Positions 1 to 11,266 are shown, counted from the stretch's first letter. The stretch is 64,000 bases of DNA from Notolepis coatsorum (GCA_963971535.1 OZ020592.1:123862464-123926463); one strand, 5' to 3'. A program made the numbers and translations. The notes: generated from the sequence alone by a model not told the origin.

Positions 1-572
1 GGCACGACAACGCCTCTACTTCCTCAGGCGCCTAAGGAAGTTCCAAGTCAGTCAGAAGATCCTTAGGAACTTCTACTCATGTACAATAGAGAGCATCCTG
101 ACCGGCAACATCACCTCCTGGTTTGGGAATAGCACTGCACAAGACCGTAGCAGACTACAAAGAGTGACACGTTCAGCCGAACGCACAATTGGAGGGGGGC
201 TTCCCACCCTCCAAACATTTACAACAAGCGGTGCAAGGGGAAGGCTAAGAGAATTATTAAGGACCCGAGCCACCCGAACAACTGCCTCTTTGAACTGCTG
301 CGGTCAGGCAAGCGATACCGGAGTCTTAAGGCGAGCACAGAAAGACTCAGAAGAAGCTTCTATCCCCAGGCCATCAGGCTGCTAAACGAACAATAAACAC
401 TATGCAACAACCATCAAATGCACACAGCACACACACCCACACGCACACACTCACTCAAACAAACAACACACTGCAGCACCCACTCTCCACACTTTAGATC
501 ACACAAACACACTTTACACTTTATATTTATTGATAAAGGATTTGCACTACAACTCGTACACCTACTGTGAAT
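1..572 (+). mobile_element. L2-type LINE, 3' end of ORF2 and 3' UTR (first part)
   Basis: The plus strand encodes the C-terminal tail of an L2/Maui-like non-LTR retrotransposon ORF2: residues such as RQRLYFLRRLRKF, ESILTGNITSWFGNS and TRSAERTIGGGLPTLQ are shared with the copies at 29742-30720 and 55437-56510. The reading frame is broken near 290, so this is a dead, 5'-truncated copy. The CA-rich 3' UTR begins near 410 and is cut at 572 by a hAT element; it resumes at 1858. Confidence 0.85.
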
Positions 573-1857
573 TAGGGCTGGGCGATATGACGATATTATA
601 TAAATATCGGGTACAGTTCATTAACGATACACTTTTTTAACGTATTGTGGATATCGTGATGTTTTGCCCAAGAGGATTGTGTCGCGTCAATCTGGTCCAC
701 ACCCGTTCAAACTTTTGAACAACGCCGCCCCCACACACACTACTGCATCAAAGTTACTAATTATTATTAACAAAGGCATTCGTTTTGTGGCATTAACGTT
801 ATATAGTTAGTTACACGTTCAATAACATTAGCGTATTTACCCAAACATAGCAACGTCCGATGACGACATAGATAGCAAGCGTTACTGTTCATATCTCAGC
901 CCGTGCGGAGTTGTGCATGCCCATTCTGCGGTCTGTTAATAAAGTTTTCAATCAGACAGATGTATGGAAAGGCTTTTATTATAACATTCGTTGCAATAAA
1001 ATCATTATGGCTTGTTTAGTCATGCTGCGGTGCGCTGGTAATCACTCGTCTGCCACAGGGAGCTGTTGTTGTCGTTGAGCTGAGCTCAGCTCTCGTCAAA
1101 ATCAATTGCGGAAGTAAAAAACGCATAGAGCTTGCCGATTGGTGCTAAGAACAGCAGGGCGGGTTCAATCGGTGTGACGTAATTGGCAGACTCGACTGTC
1201 AATCAAAATTATGCTGTTGCCGGCTGAATGATCGAATGAATGAAAACGTTATTAACGATTGCAGAATGGGTACAATACAGTACAGCTCAATACAACAACA
1301 GTGGACTGGGGGATGAAGACCAGAAAAAGACTTTCGGCTTTTTTACATAAGGGTCCTCCATTTTCAATTCATCAAAACATTTAGAGACATACAAATATAC
1401 AGTAGTTTCATAAAAATGCTAAAATGCTATTTATTGATTGATTGATTGATTTAAAACTTTATTAACATATTGCAGAATGGGTACAGTACAGCTCAATACA
1501 TACAATTGTTAAGGGGATGCAGACCAGAGAAAGTCTTTCGTCTTGTTTACATCAGGGTCCCCCATTTTCAATTAATCATATTTCATATCTAAATCATATA
1601 ATATCTCATTACTAAATATATGCAATATATAATCTAATAATCCAATAATCTAAATCTAATATATAATATAAAAATGCTAAATGCATGGGTATTTTATTTA
1701 GTCTTTAATGTTAGCTTGCAAACTCAAATACTGTCTTGGTAAGCCTCATAATGAATTGTTTGGGGAAAAAAAGAAAAACATCGTGATGTGTATCGTGTAT
1801 CGCCGAAAGGTCAGAAAATATCGTGATATCATATTTAGGCCATATCGCCCAGCCCTA
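573..1857. mobile_element. Non-autonomous hAT transposon inside the L2 3' UTR
   Basis: The ends are inverted: TAGGGCTGGGCGATAT on the left and its complement on the right. The 8-bp target duplication ctgtgaat lies at 565-572 and 1858-1865. Uninterrupted versions of the same L2 site are present near 7290 (reverse) and 30420, which confirms the boundaries. No transposase is recognisable. The interior holds two pieces of a dispersed retroposon tail (about 1250-1375 and 1440-1575). The 8-bp duplication and TIR start support the hAT superfamily. Confidence 0.92.
1440..1575 (-). repeat. Dispersed retroposon 3' tail with ATTG-type microsatellite end
   Basis: This module contains gcagaatgggtacagtacag and ggggatgcagaccagaga and ends in (attg)n. 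It recurs at 935-960 and 1250-1375, at 48635-48750 (minus) and at 51560-51690 (plus). In the plus copy it finishes with aataaagttttcattcattc, which looks like a polyadenylation signal and a short-repeat tail of a LINE or SINE. The family is not identified. Confidence 0.6.
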
Positions 1858-2163
1858 CTGTGAATTGTACCTAAATTGCACCTCGTCCCATTTCTGCCTT
1901 GCACTATATAGTATTGTATATTAGTACACTGCACAGTATTGTATATTGTATGGTAACTACGTCTATTCTGCATCGAACATTGTACATATGTCTAAACTGA
2001 ACACTGTGACCTAATTTTTTTACTTCTAATTTTACTATGTTATTTTATTTCATACTTATCTTGTCTTGCACAGTCTCTGGAGCGTAACAGTAAGAAGCAT
2101 TTTGTATAAAAGTATTCTGTACTTCTGTATGACAAATATTAAAGAAACTTGAGAAACTTGAAC
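1858..2163 (+). mobile_element. L2-type LINE 3' UTR (second part)
   Basis: This continues the 3' UTR that stopped at 572, after one copy of the target duplication. It ends in the element's typical short tail, repeats of the type gaaacttga, near 2150. The same tail is seen at 30690-30725 and, reversed, at 6983-7010. Confidence 0.85.
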
Positions 2164-2312
2164 TTAATAAAGCACAGTGATGTATTAAACAGTGAGGGAA
2201 AGTGCATTTCAACAACGAAAAACACAGAAATCCTGAGTGCTGAACCTGAGTGCTGAGTGTGGAAGGCATAAAAAAAAGTCTTAAAGGAGATATATAATAG
2301 ATGCGTTTTGCC

Positions 2313-2480
2313 TAGTCCTTGTGATTTGGCCGTCTGAACTGTTATTTAGGGGGTTAGTCCTTGTGATTTGGCCGTCTGAACTGTTATTTAGGGGGTTAGT
2401 CCTTGTGATTTTGCAGTCTGGACTGTTATTTAGGGTTAAGGTTAGTCCTTGTATGGATTTGACCGTCTGAACCGTTTAGG
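2313..2480. repeat. 42-bp minisatellite, about four copies
   Basis: Units start with tagtccttgtg at 2313, 2355, 2397 and 2443. The first two are nearly identical and the last two diverge. The array runs into a G tract of about 20 bases. Region 2164-2312 shows nothing recognisable. Confidence 0.85.
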
Positions 2481-2505
2481 CGTTGGGGGGGGGGGGGGGG
2501 GGGGG

Positions 2506-3774
2506 CAGGGTTAGAAATTAAAAAAAAATTTCAAGGGCTTTTTTTGCCCCCCTTGATTGATTTTCGGGGGCTTTTTTTTGTATTTCGGGGGCACTGAATT
2601 TTTATGATAAACGGTAGGGGTGGGACGGTTCACAAAATGGACGGTTCGGTTCGTATCACGGTTTTGGGGTCACGGTTTTTCAGTTCGGTTCGATATACGT
2701 AAATTTTTATAAAAAAAAATGTAACACTCAAATCTAAACATGCTTCTCATTTATTAGAAAAAAAATAAAGTTTACAGTGTTACAGTGTTTACAGCCTTAA
2801 ATAATGTTTGGCACACAAAGACCGAACTGACTGAAAAATATAGGCTACATTTGTAGTATTAACTTAGTGCAAATAAACAATATGCTCAGCCAGCACTAGA
2901 CTTTCCTTTCTTTAATATAAACACAAAAAAACAATGTCAACCATGTTTAAATTCCCTGATTGTCAGTTCTTAATGAAAAGATTCGTGTTCTGCTTGAAAT
3001 TATTATGTATCTGTCTACATTTATTTAGACTAACATTATTTAAATATTGAGTGCAACTGTGGTGGATTACGTAATTCGGTGAGTTGGAACTATCTATGGG
3101 TTGGCGCCGGGTCCCCACGGACATTTTAGTGTCACGCACCTTCAGCTCAGGCAATGTTATTATCAGCTCCGGTAGCTCCGGTAACGTTAGGAGGTGATGG
3201 CATGCAGTGGGAAAGCGGCAATAGTCCCGGTTGGAGTTAGTAAAACACAGTTGTATGTTAGCCTTCTTGGATGTTGAATAAACGCCTATCATTGTCTTTA
3301 AACACCCGCCTCTCAGACTCCCATTTCCTCCTCTGCTAGCTAGTAGCTACGGTAACATTTCGTTGACTGTATTACCTCGCGGGCTGATTCTATAGTTAAA
3401 ACGTGCGTCGTGTTGTACAAACTGCTAACGCTATGGCAAGATGTGTGTATGCCTATGTAATGTTAATGGCTATGTTTTTAAAGTAATGAAGATTGATTTA
3501 GATTGTGCTTGCCATTTGTACACAAACTGACTAGCACCTGGCTCAGCTGCAGTGCTGCCAGCAGCAGCCAGTGCTCACCTCCGCCAAATGAATTTTTTTT
3601 TATTTGCGCGTCATCTGAACCGTACGATACACAGACGCGCCATTACCGGATAAATATATATATATAATTAGTAAACTGTCGGGGGCATTTTGTGCCCCCC
3701 TTAACTGATTTTCGAGGGCATTTTGTCCATTTTCAAGGGCATTATGCCCCAAGCCCCCGTTAATTTCGAACCCT

Positions 3775-3775
<1 letters not shown>
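2506..3775. mobile_element. hAT-like transposon inserted in a poly-G tract
   Basis: The ends are CAGGGTTAGAAATTAA at 2506 and the complement-type TTAATTTCGAACCCTG ending at 3775, both flanked by runs of G (2485-2505 and from 3776). An 8-bp target duplication of all G is therefore consistent but cannot be proven. Subterminal blocks rich in ggggcattttgtgcccc are shared by both ends. Inside, near 2617, is the start of another element with acggttcggttcg-type repeats. No transposase is recognisable. Confidence 0.7.
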
Positions 3776-3805
<30 letters not shown>

Positions 3806-4124
3806 TTACATACGTACTCCTTGCCGTCTGGCCAGGGTTATCAAGTCTTCAGATTAACAAGTCTAAACAAGCTGTTCAGAATCATTGCCCTTGGTGATGT
3901 CACAAGGGTCGTCACAGTATTGTACTGTGTGGGGTAGCCAGGCAAGGAAGGTGGAAGGAAGATTTAGACGGGACAATTAAGTGCACGTTTAATTTAGTGT
4001 AATATTAATTTAGTGGGTGATCCAAAAAATTCAAGAAAGTCATATGCAAATTGTTGAAAAGATACACAACGCGTCACCTTTAAAACAGCAGCCGAGCGAT
4101 GACTCAGAGCAGCCGGACGTAACG
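3776..4124. other. Poly-G run then unassigned sequence
   Basis: A G run of nearly 30 bases is followed by about 320 bp in which I recognise no gene or named repeat. Length errors are likely in the homopolymer. Confidence 0.5.
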
Positions 4125-4430
4125 GATGCTCCACGGGGGGCGACAGTGGCTCGGGAGGTAGAGCAGTCGTCTCGTCTGGCAATCCATAGGTTCCCGGTTC
4201 GATTCCCGCTCCTCCCGGGCAGCGTGTCGATGTGTCCTTGAGCAAGACACTTAACTACCTAATTGCTCTCGATGAGCAGGTTGGCACCTTGCATGGTCGC
4301 CTCCGCCGTCGGTGTGTCAATGTGTGAGTGAATGTGTGAGTGAATGGGTAAAATGTGAGTAACAAATTGTAAAGCGCTTTGGATAAAAGCGCTATATAAA
4401 AAAGCAGCCATTTACCATTTACCATGACGC
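4125..4430 (+). mobile_element. tRNA-derived SINE, family A, near full length
   Basis: The head has a box A-like stretch (gtggctcgggaggtagagca) and a perfect box B-like ggttcgattcc near 4195. The body carries cttgagcaagacacttaac and the tail aaagcgctttggataaaagc, the LINE-like 3' end common in fish SINEs. The same family occurs at 6136-6385 (plus) and, on the minus strand, at 10480-10560 and 10908-11180. It is Pol III-type and not a functional tRNA gene. Confidence 0.85.
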
Positions 4431-5099
4431 AGGGCGGCAGGGGAGGTGAGCGGCAGGTCTGGGATCAGCGGAGTGGGGAACAGACGCCTACAGTCCTCCA
4501 GCACTAAATATACACGAGCTTCCCGACAGCTACTTTGCTCCGGTTGCGTTAAGGCTCTATGGGGAGCGTTTGGGAGCAAGTGACTTTATAATGACCGCTA
4601 GCACTGAGTCTCTGGCAAGCTGGGACACACAATATGTCTTTATGTAATGCTTTTTTCCCCATCTAAAGTATTTTTATCAGCGGATGCTGTTGCCAAAATA
4701 AATCTTTCTCCAAGGATTAATAAAGACCGACTTCACACGATTTTACTAATTAATTTGTCCCTGATTTGATTTCGACTTCAATTTGTTCCGCCTCGTTTTC
4801 TCTCCGCAGTCGAGGCTCCTCCTCACAGAGCTGAAGGGAGGAGGGGACGTAAGCACTGTGTCAGCAAGTCAGAACCAAGACCGTATTCTTGCCATTAAAA
4901 CAAAATTAAAACTAAATCAACTATTTCAGTTCGGAGGAGAAAGTGGCAGGTTGGTTGAGAGAGTACATACGACACGGGAAATGTGTGTATTATCTCCAAT
5001 GGGATGAATGTTCAATGAGAATACGTTTTTTTTTTTTTTTTATCTTTATAGTTTGTGCTTTTAGAGTTTTGTTTTTATAGCTATTACTGGCTGATGCCT
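4431..5099. other. Unassigned intronic sequence
   Basis: I see no exon, ORF with recognisable similarity or terminal repeats here. There is only a T tract near 5025-5041. Confidence 0.4.
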
Positions 5100-5325
5100 C
5101 TGTCCTGGACGTATATGTGGGCATTTCATTGGTGAGTCTAGGAATGTAACCTGTTCTCCGATTGGTCTGTTGTCAATTCGGGGGCCATTTTCCCTGTGGA
5201 GGCCATTTTCCCTGTGGAGTATTTAAGCTCCATTGTTCTTTCTTTGTCATATGACCCTGATAAAGGCATGTTGCCGAAACGCCTTGGTTTTAAATTGCAC
5301 GAATAAAGAGCATTACATTTAGAAC
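5100..5325 (+). other. Possible retroelement end with hammerhead-like motif
   Basis: A short tandem of ggccattttccctgtgga is followed by ccctgataaaggcatgttgc and then cgaaacgcc, and by aataaag near 5305. The order CTGAT-A, short stem, GAAA resembles minimal hammerhead ribozymes of Penelope-like elements, but the core is not a perfect consensus. No protein supports the assignment. Confidence 0.25.
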
Positions 5326-6135
5326 GGCCTCCAAAAGAGTTGCTGAATTCTTCCCCCTTATTATCTCAGATATCAAACCTGCATGCGTTTACAGAAACAC
5401 AGGACGGGCCAAGGGTCTAGGCATGAGCCTGGCACGCGGCCAGGGAGCGTGGGTGACTTAAGGCTCTGGAGACGGGTTTGGAAGAGTGGCGGATCGCCCT
5501 GGCAAAGTGTGCAGGTGGACGCAGCCAAGTCAAGGGTTTTAGGGATTAGGTTTTGGACCAAAGCCGAGGGATGCGGACGTCCTTGCCAAGAGAGAAAGTG
5601 GACCCAGCCAAAGGAGCGTAGACAGCCCTGGGCGGGTGCCGAGAAGTGGGGCAGACCAGGTGCCACGGCGCCGGACGGATTTAAACGGCACCTTGGGAGT
5701 TAGAGAGTCAGCGGCTGCAGAGTTCTGCCTCGTCTCCTTCAACAGAAACCCTCTACGAATTAAAGCACAAGTTCCCCAAAGTCCGTCAGGAGATTGTGAC
5801 AACCCCATCCCTCTCCTACAGGTTGACTAAGGGATATACCTGGATATCTCAATTAACATGTGTGTCATTCACAGCCTGGCAATCAGACACACCTATTCAG
5901 TCACACCAGGAGGAGGAGTCACACCTGTGTAAAAGGACTGGCTTGTTTCTCATCTTATCACTTACACACACCACACACTGACTCATCCATGCACTCACTA
6001 CATTACTGATATTACTGATCCACTCACTTTAATTCCTTAGTTGTAAATAGTTTTATAGCTTAATTAAATAACTTTTCTTTAAAATCCTCAAGTACTTGTG
6101 TGGTCTCCCTTATTTTGTCTGAGCATGGTTCATGA
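5326..6135. other. Unassigned sequence
   Basis: Several short open frames on both strands show no recognisable similarity. Imperfect internal repeats of the type gggcc-aggg occur between 5400 and 5640. Nothing in this stretch supports a gene call. Confidence 0.35.
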
Positions 6136-6385
6136 CAAAATACCTGGGGTGACAGTCGTCTGGTCATCCAGAGGTTCCCGGTTCGATTCCCACTCCTCCC
6201 GGGCAGCATGTCAAAGTGTCCTTGAGCAAGACACTTAACCCCTAACTGCTCCTGATGAGCAGGTTGGGCACCTTGCACGGTCGCCTCCGCCATCGGTGTG
6301 TGAATGTGTGAGATGTGAGGAACAAAATTGTAAAGCGCTTTGGATAAAAGCTGTTATATAAATCATGCACCATTTATCAATTACA
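6136..6385 (+). mobile_element. tRNA-derived SINE, family A, copy 2
   Basis: This is the same family as 4125-4430. It has box B ggttcgattcc near 6180, cttgagcaagacacttaacc near 6222 and tail aaagcgctttggataaaagc near 6333. The box A part is shortened. Confidence 0.8.
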
Positions 6386-6860
6386 GTCTGTAGACTATAA
6401 TAATGTCCGAGGTGTTATCCTCCTCCGTGTCCGAGGCGTTATCCCCCACAAGACATTATCTCCGCCTCCGTCCCTTGTTTTTATTCCCACATGTTTCTCC
6501 CCGAGTGCCGATTGCCAACCATCCCTTGTAAAAAAAAGCTTTTGAAAGCCCTCGACCGGAAAATGTTCATCTGCATTTTGCATATCAAAACGTGTTCCTA
6601 ATCGACACAACCACAGCGAGACATGCCGCGTCTCAATCTCCCACGTAACTGCTTCCAATTTCATGCCATGCGCCCATTTTCATCATCGCAGGAGGTGGGC
6701 AGAGTGATTATCATCCTCATCCGTTCCTTTTCCAAAGAGCGGACGATGAAGATCGAGGTGGAATGAGAAAGATGTGGTCCCTGCGTTTGACCGTGTGACG
6801 GGTCAGAACGGGCCGCTGGGCTCGCGTGCCGGACCAGAACCTGCTACACTGGACTGCATT
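6386..6860. other. Unassigned sequence
   Basis: This looks like single-copy sequence. The motif gtccgaggcgttatcc is repeated near 6405-6440. No exon is recognised. Confidence 0.35.
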
Positions 6861-6982
6861 CACTTGACTCCCTATCCACTTTTAAGGAACAGTTGAAAAC
6901 GTTTTTATTCAGACAGGCTTTTAATTAATTTAAATTAATTCCTGGTTGTATACTTTGTTTATTTATTTATAATTGTTGTTTT

Positions 6983-7366
6983 CAAGTTTCAAGTTTCAAG
7001 TTTCTTTAATAGTTGTCATACAGAAGTACAGAATACTTTTATACAAAATGCTTCTTACTGTTGCGCTCCAGAGACTGTGCAAGACAAGATAAGTATGAAA
7101 TAAAATAACATAGTAAAATTAGAAGTAAAAAAATTAGGTCACAGTGTTCAGTTTAGACATATGTACAATGTTCGATGCAGAATAGACATAGTTACCATAC
7201 AATATACAATACTGTGCAGTGTACTAATATACAATACTATATAGTGCAAGGCAGAAATGGAGAAATGGGACGAGGTGCAATTTAGGTACAATTCACAGTA
7301 GGTGTACGAGTTGTAGTGCAAATCCTTTATCAATAAATATAAAGTGTAAGTGTGTTTGTGTGATCT
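6983..7366 (-). mobile_element. L2-type LINE 3' UTR, reverse copy inside another LINE tail
   Basis: This is the reverse complement of the L2 3' UTR at 400-572 plus 1866-2163, starting with (caagttt)n at the 3' end. It carries the uninterrupted form of the site used by the hAT at 573-1857. A short duplication ttgtttt borders both sides (just before 6983 and near 7373), consistent with insertion into the surrounding LINE tail. Confidence 0.8.
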
Positions 7367-7575
7367 GTGATTTTGTTTTTAGGACTGACATTTATGTTGC
7401 ACTCATAGTTAGTTAGTTAATTTACTTATGTTATGCCTATGCTTACGTTGTGTCAGAATTGTTTTATGTGTAGTGCGTTCATCTCTATGTAACTGTTGCT
7501 ATATGTTCTACTTCTGTGAAGCACTTTGTGATTTTATCTGTGAAAGGTGCTATACAAATAAAGTTGACTTACTTT
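7367..7575 (+). mobile_element. LINE 3' tail (family not assigned)
   Basis: Sequence such as gaagcactttgtgattttat followed by gctatacaaataaagttgac is a common 3' end of fish non-LTR elements. The likely upstream part is 6861-6982, split off by the L2 insertion. Confidence 0.6.
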
Positions 7576-8383
7576 GAGTACCCTGCACTGGGAGCTCAGA
7601 ACAAAGACGCTTCTCAAATATGAGGCTTAAATCAGCTACGGGCTAATTACCAAAGACAAACAAGGACAAACACGGTGGAGGGAGAACATGTATAACGGCC
7701 CGGTATGGCTCGCGTACGCCTCGAAAAATACAGCAATCAACTCAAGAGAGGCAGCAACACGTAATCCATTACTCAAACATGAAGAGCTTACGGTGAAATA
7801 GCCTCACACTTCATAGAATAACAGTAAGAGCATGTCTTCAATCACTAACGCTGAAGGACAGGGTGTGCCTTTGAAATACACAAACACACACACCATGCCA
7901 TTCAGTAGAAAAGAGAGGAAAGGCCGAGGGACAGTCCGTGTGGAGGCTCCCCCGGTCCGAGGGCTCTCGATGGGCTCTTGACCTCGCCGACGGCGGTGGA
8001 GGCAGGAAGATGCCGCGGGTCTCCGAGACCACTGGACCCGGACACATTTAACGGCAGCTGCTGCTCACGCCTGCTGCTCCTGGACGGAATCACGCGGCCC
8101 CCCCGCGCGGACGCACGTAATGAGGGCTGGAGGGCTAGGGCTAGGCCGCATACATCGTTAAATGCCTGCTTTTATTTGTTTATTTAACAGGGACAACAAC
8201 GCATGATAAATATATTGCACAGGTTGTAGCTAGAAGTGTCATCAGTAGTCCCTGGAGCGAGAGTAGGTAGTTAGCATAATGAGGCAAGAGACGCAGGTAA
8301 TAACAACACGTCTGGTTCATGAATTAACAGAATATCATCTGAGGGGCTGCTTCTACTGAAGTCTGATGTGGACTAATGAAATA
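7576..8383. other. Unassigned intronic sequence
   Basis: I find no exon or transposon ends that I can support. The sequence is GC-richer between 7930 and 8140. Confidence 0.35.
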
Positions 8384-8906
8384 CCGTAATTCCTCTAATA
8401 GTAACCCCGGCTTGTATTTGTTTCAACTGTAGCGGATACCAGGCTTGTATTAGGAGGAGGCATGTATAAGAGAGAGGCCTATATTTCTAATTTTCAAACA
8501 GATCATAATGAATAAATCAACATTTTGTGTCAGTTTGAACCCAGTAAAATGTACTGGGTTCATTTATTGAAACCAAGTACTGTATGAAATACGGTAGTAA
8601 ACAGTGCAATTACAGGTGGTCAAAAAAAGTTAAATAAAGTAAAATAGTGCAATCACAATACTGGTATAATAATAATAACTTCGTTTTATACAATTCTGAG
8701 GTAGGCTTACAGTCTTGGTAAACATTAACACCATACCATTATATGGTATTTACTGCACAGCCAGGCCAGCATATAACAACAATAACAAAATATACCCGGC
8801 TTGTATTAGGAGGCCGGCTTATAATTGCTTAGCTCAAGCGCGCACCCGGTCATTAATAGAGACCCGGTTTTTAATTGAATACCGGTTACTATTAGAGGAA
8901 TTACGG
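8384..8906. mobile_element. TA-flanked MITE, Tc1/mariner-like
   Basis: Inverted ends CCGTAATTCCTCTAATAGTA and the complementary end at 8882-8906 are flanked by TA at 8382-8383 and 8907-8908. The interior repeats the motif ggcttgtattaggagg in both halves and has no transposase. A TA duplication fits Tc1/mariner, but the superfamily is not certain. Confidence 0.75.
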
Positions 8907-9066
8907 TACCCGTCTATTTCTTTACACCCGAGGACAAGATTAGCTGCTTCTTCACACCCTGAAGCCTGAGGTGGACTGATGAAGCATAAAATAGATATAA
9001 ATCTCTGTACTGAAGTTGTATTTCTCTCCGTTTGCCTCTTGGACTCTTGGAAACGCAGCCTGTTGC

Positions 9067-10240
9067 TAGGGTTGGGTACCGTTCACATTTTGAACCGATA
9101 CCGGTAGCCAACGGTACCTTTTTTCTGTACTTTAGTCTCTAAAAATGTAATCTACCTACCTGAGTTGTAGAAAATGTGTCCAAACTGCAAATTAATTATT
9201 ATCATTATTATTTATTTAGAACAATGTTAATATATATATTAGAGGTGGGCATATATAATTTTTTTTAATCTAGATTAATCTATCTGCAATCCTGGATTTA
9301 ATCTAGATTAAAATGGCTCAAAAAAAAAAAAAAAAAAACTGCCGAAGGCATTCAAAATATGTGTGTTCTACCCAAATAGTGACCAGAAGTAAGTCCTTAC
9401 TTTTTCTTTCCTCCTTATGTTTCTCAGGCCAGGTGGCCCATTACACCATGAGCCCATCTCCCGTTTCCAAAATGCATTACAGACTGTTTGAAAAAGCTGT
9501 TTTGCTATGATAATTGGTAATGAAATATCAAAATAATGTTCAATAAGATGTACTTGTGTTTAATAAGTTGTTTTATTCAGAAGTTAACACAAATAAATAA
9601 TATTACCAGTACAGTACAGTATCTAGCACACTCTCAGGAGCAAAACAGAAAGAATCATTTCAAACTTGAACTATGTGACATGGCTTGAATCAACTGCTCC
9701 AGTGGAGTTGCTCAGTGGTCAATGGTGTCAACTGTGGTTGTACTGGGCAGCTCCCAGGTGTGAATGGAACTGTGTGAATGTGAAGCAGGGCGTTCCTGAA
9801 AAAGAGCATCTGTGCTCAGCGAACCTACCCTGGGTAAATAAAGGTTAAAAAAAAAAAAAAAAATGTAGATTAATGCGTTAATTATATTATCGCGCGATAC
9901 TAGTATAGCGTTAACGCAGCACGTTAACGGCCCAGCTCTAATATATATATAATATTGCAGTGAGCGCTGTCTGCATCTAGCTTTGTAAAGTGTAACCACA
10001 CTTGCAACCGTTTTCAGCTTGCCATTGCCCCGACTGCTTTGTTGTTGTTGAATCAAGTCAAATCCTAGGTACGCGTGTATTGTGCGCATGAACGTGCGGC
10101 ACACTTCATAGGTTTCGTTTCGCGGTAAACGTTGACGTCATCGGATCTTTTTTTTACAGTACCGAAATCTGGCACCGGTGGATCTCACGTGAATCGGTAC
10201 TTGGTACCCTTAAAAGTACCGGATTCGGTACCCATCCCTA
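9067..10240. mobile_element. hAT element hosting a second hAT
   Basis: Inverted ends TAGGGTTGGGTACCGTTC and GGTACCCATCCCTA lie between cctgttgc (9059-9066) and cctgtcgc (10241-10248), an 8-bp duplication with one mismatch. A shorter copy of the same family in the other orientation, without the nested insertion, is present at about 31390-31620. Part of the right half has acctaggatttgacttgatt-type sequence shared with that copy. Confidence 0.9.
9240..9940. mobile_element. Nested hAT element
   Basis: Inverted ends TAGAGGTGGGC and GCCCAGCTCTA are flanked by atatatat on both sides (9232-9239 and 9941-9948). The left subterminal region has repeated taatctagatta and the right one gcgttaacgcagcacgttaa. 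Inside is a LINE-like tail ending in gggtaaataaaggtt and an A tract (9790-9865). No transposase is recognisable. Confidence 0.85.
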
Positions 10241-10479
10241 CCTGTCGCACGCATCTCAACACAACTGGCTGTGTGATTAGTATTTAATGAATTCATGTGA
10301 ATGTGCCGTTTTAATCTCTTGTTTGCATCTTGGACACGAGGGAGACGGGGTGTCACTGTTGTTTCAGCTAATAGGGTTCCACTGTTTACCAACCGTTACA
10401 GACTGGGTGTAATGAGGAGCACTAGAGCTGGCACTCGTTTTTTCTTTGAACAAAAGCAAAGTGATATGGAATCTCTATA

Positions 10480-10560
10480 ACGGTAAATGGCAGCTTTTAT
10501 CCAAAGTGCTTTACAGTTTTGTTCCTCACATTCACCCAGCGATGGCGGAGGCTCATCCTT
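10480..10560 (-). mobile_element. SINE family A, 3' fragment
   Basis: The reverse complement of the SINE tail, here gcttttatccaaagtgcttt, is followed by the gatggcggaggc block. The tRNA head is absent. An (ATCC)n run lies at 10636-10662. Confidence 0.75.
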
Positions 10561-10708
10561 CCCACACGTTGCCTGGGAGGAACGTCACAAACGGCACTAC
10601 CTCCTGAGTCACTGTCACCCCATCCATGTCTACCCATCCATCCATCCATCCATCCATCCATCTGGAACCTGAGTTATATGTGGATCCAGGGAATGAGAGT
10701 GGACTCAC

Positions 10709-10784
10709 TGGGATCATCCAGTTGGCCAGGTCTCCGTTCTTGGACACCTGCATGGCTCCCAGCATCGTCAGGTTGATGTGACCT
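10709..10784 (-). CDS. oxct1: oxct1 exon (SCOT), sixth in this window
   Basis: The 76-nt exon encodes [19 protein letters not shown] followed by ANWMIP, a conserved stretch of the C-terminal half of mitochondrial succinyl-CoA:3-oxoacid CoA transferase. The acceptor is ttttcctcag with the first exon base A completing a glycine codon from exon 17385-17457. The donor reads CCA|GTGAGT. In SCOT proteins the next residues are a GKMVKGMGG-type block, which I did not find at lower coordinates, so the next exon probably lies outside the window. Confidence 0.93.
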
Positions 10785-10907
10785 CTGAGGAAAACAGAGG
10801 CAGAGACACCCGTCAGCGAATCAACCACTCCATCATCATCATCATCAGAGGTTTGTTTTTGATATACCGTATTACTGAGCAGAGGAACAGGGATATTGAG
10901 CAGAGGA

Positions 10908-11180
10908 ATGGCAAATGGTAAATGGCTGCTTTTTTATATAGCAGCTTTTATCCAAAGCGCTTTACAATGTTACTCACATTTTACCCATTCACTCACACAT
11001 TCACACACCGACGGCGGAGGCAACCATGCAAGGTGCCAACCTGCTCATCGGGAGCAATTAGGGGTTAAGTGTCTTGCTCAAGGACACATCGACACGCTGC
11101 CCGGGGAGGAGCGGGAATCGTACCGGGAACCTCCGGATTGCCAGACGACTGCTCTACCTCCCGAGCCACTGTCGCCCCCC
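10908..11180 (-). mobile_element. SINE family A, minus strand, with long target duplication
   Basis: This is a full-length-looking reverse copy. Tail motifs sit near 10920-10965 and the box B complement, ggaatcgtaccgggaacc, near 11120. It is flanked by direct repeats of about 27 bp (from 10880 and from 11181), whose shared core is gggatattgagcagagg, with one mismatch. Confidence 0.85.
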
Positions 11181-11266
11181 CAGAGGAAGAGGGATATTGA
11201 GCAGAGGTGCGCGTGTAAATGGCTAATGAACACAATTCAGAGGACAGCTGTTGTTTATTTCATTAA

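Noticed and set aside
4140-4215. Functional tRNA gene
   Set aside because: Box A and box B-like motifs are present, but the sequence does not fold as a tRNA by eye and is followed by SINE body and tail; several copies exist.
5373-5830. Overlapping frames of about 90-106 codons on both strands
   Set aside because: No recognisable similarity and no splice context; left unassigned.
7838-8187. GC-rich stretch as a possible host exon
   Set aside because: Short frames on both strands, none with recognisable protein similarity; it does not match the SCOT segment expected next.
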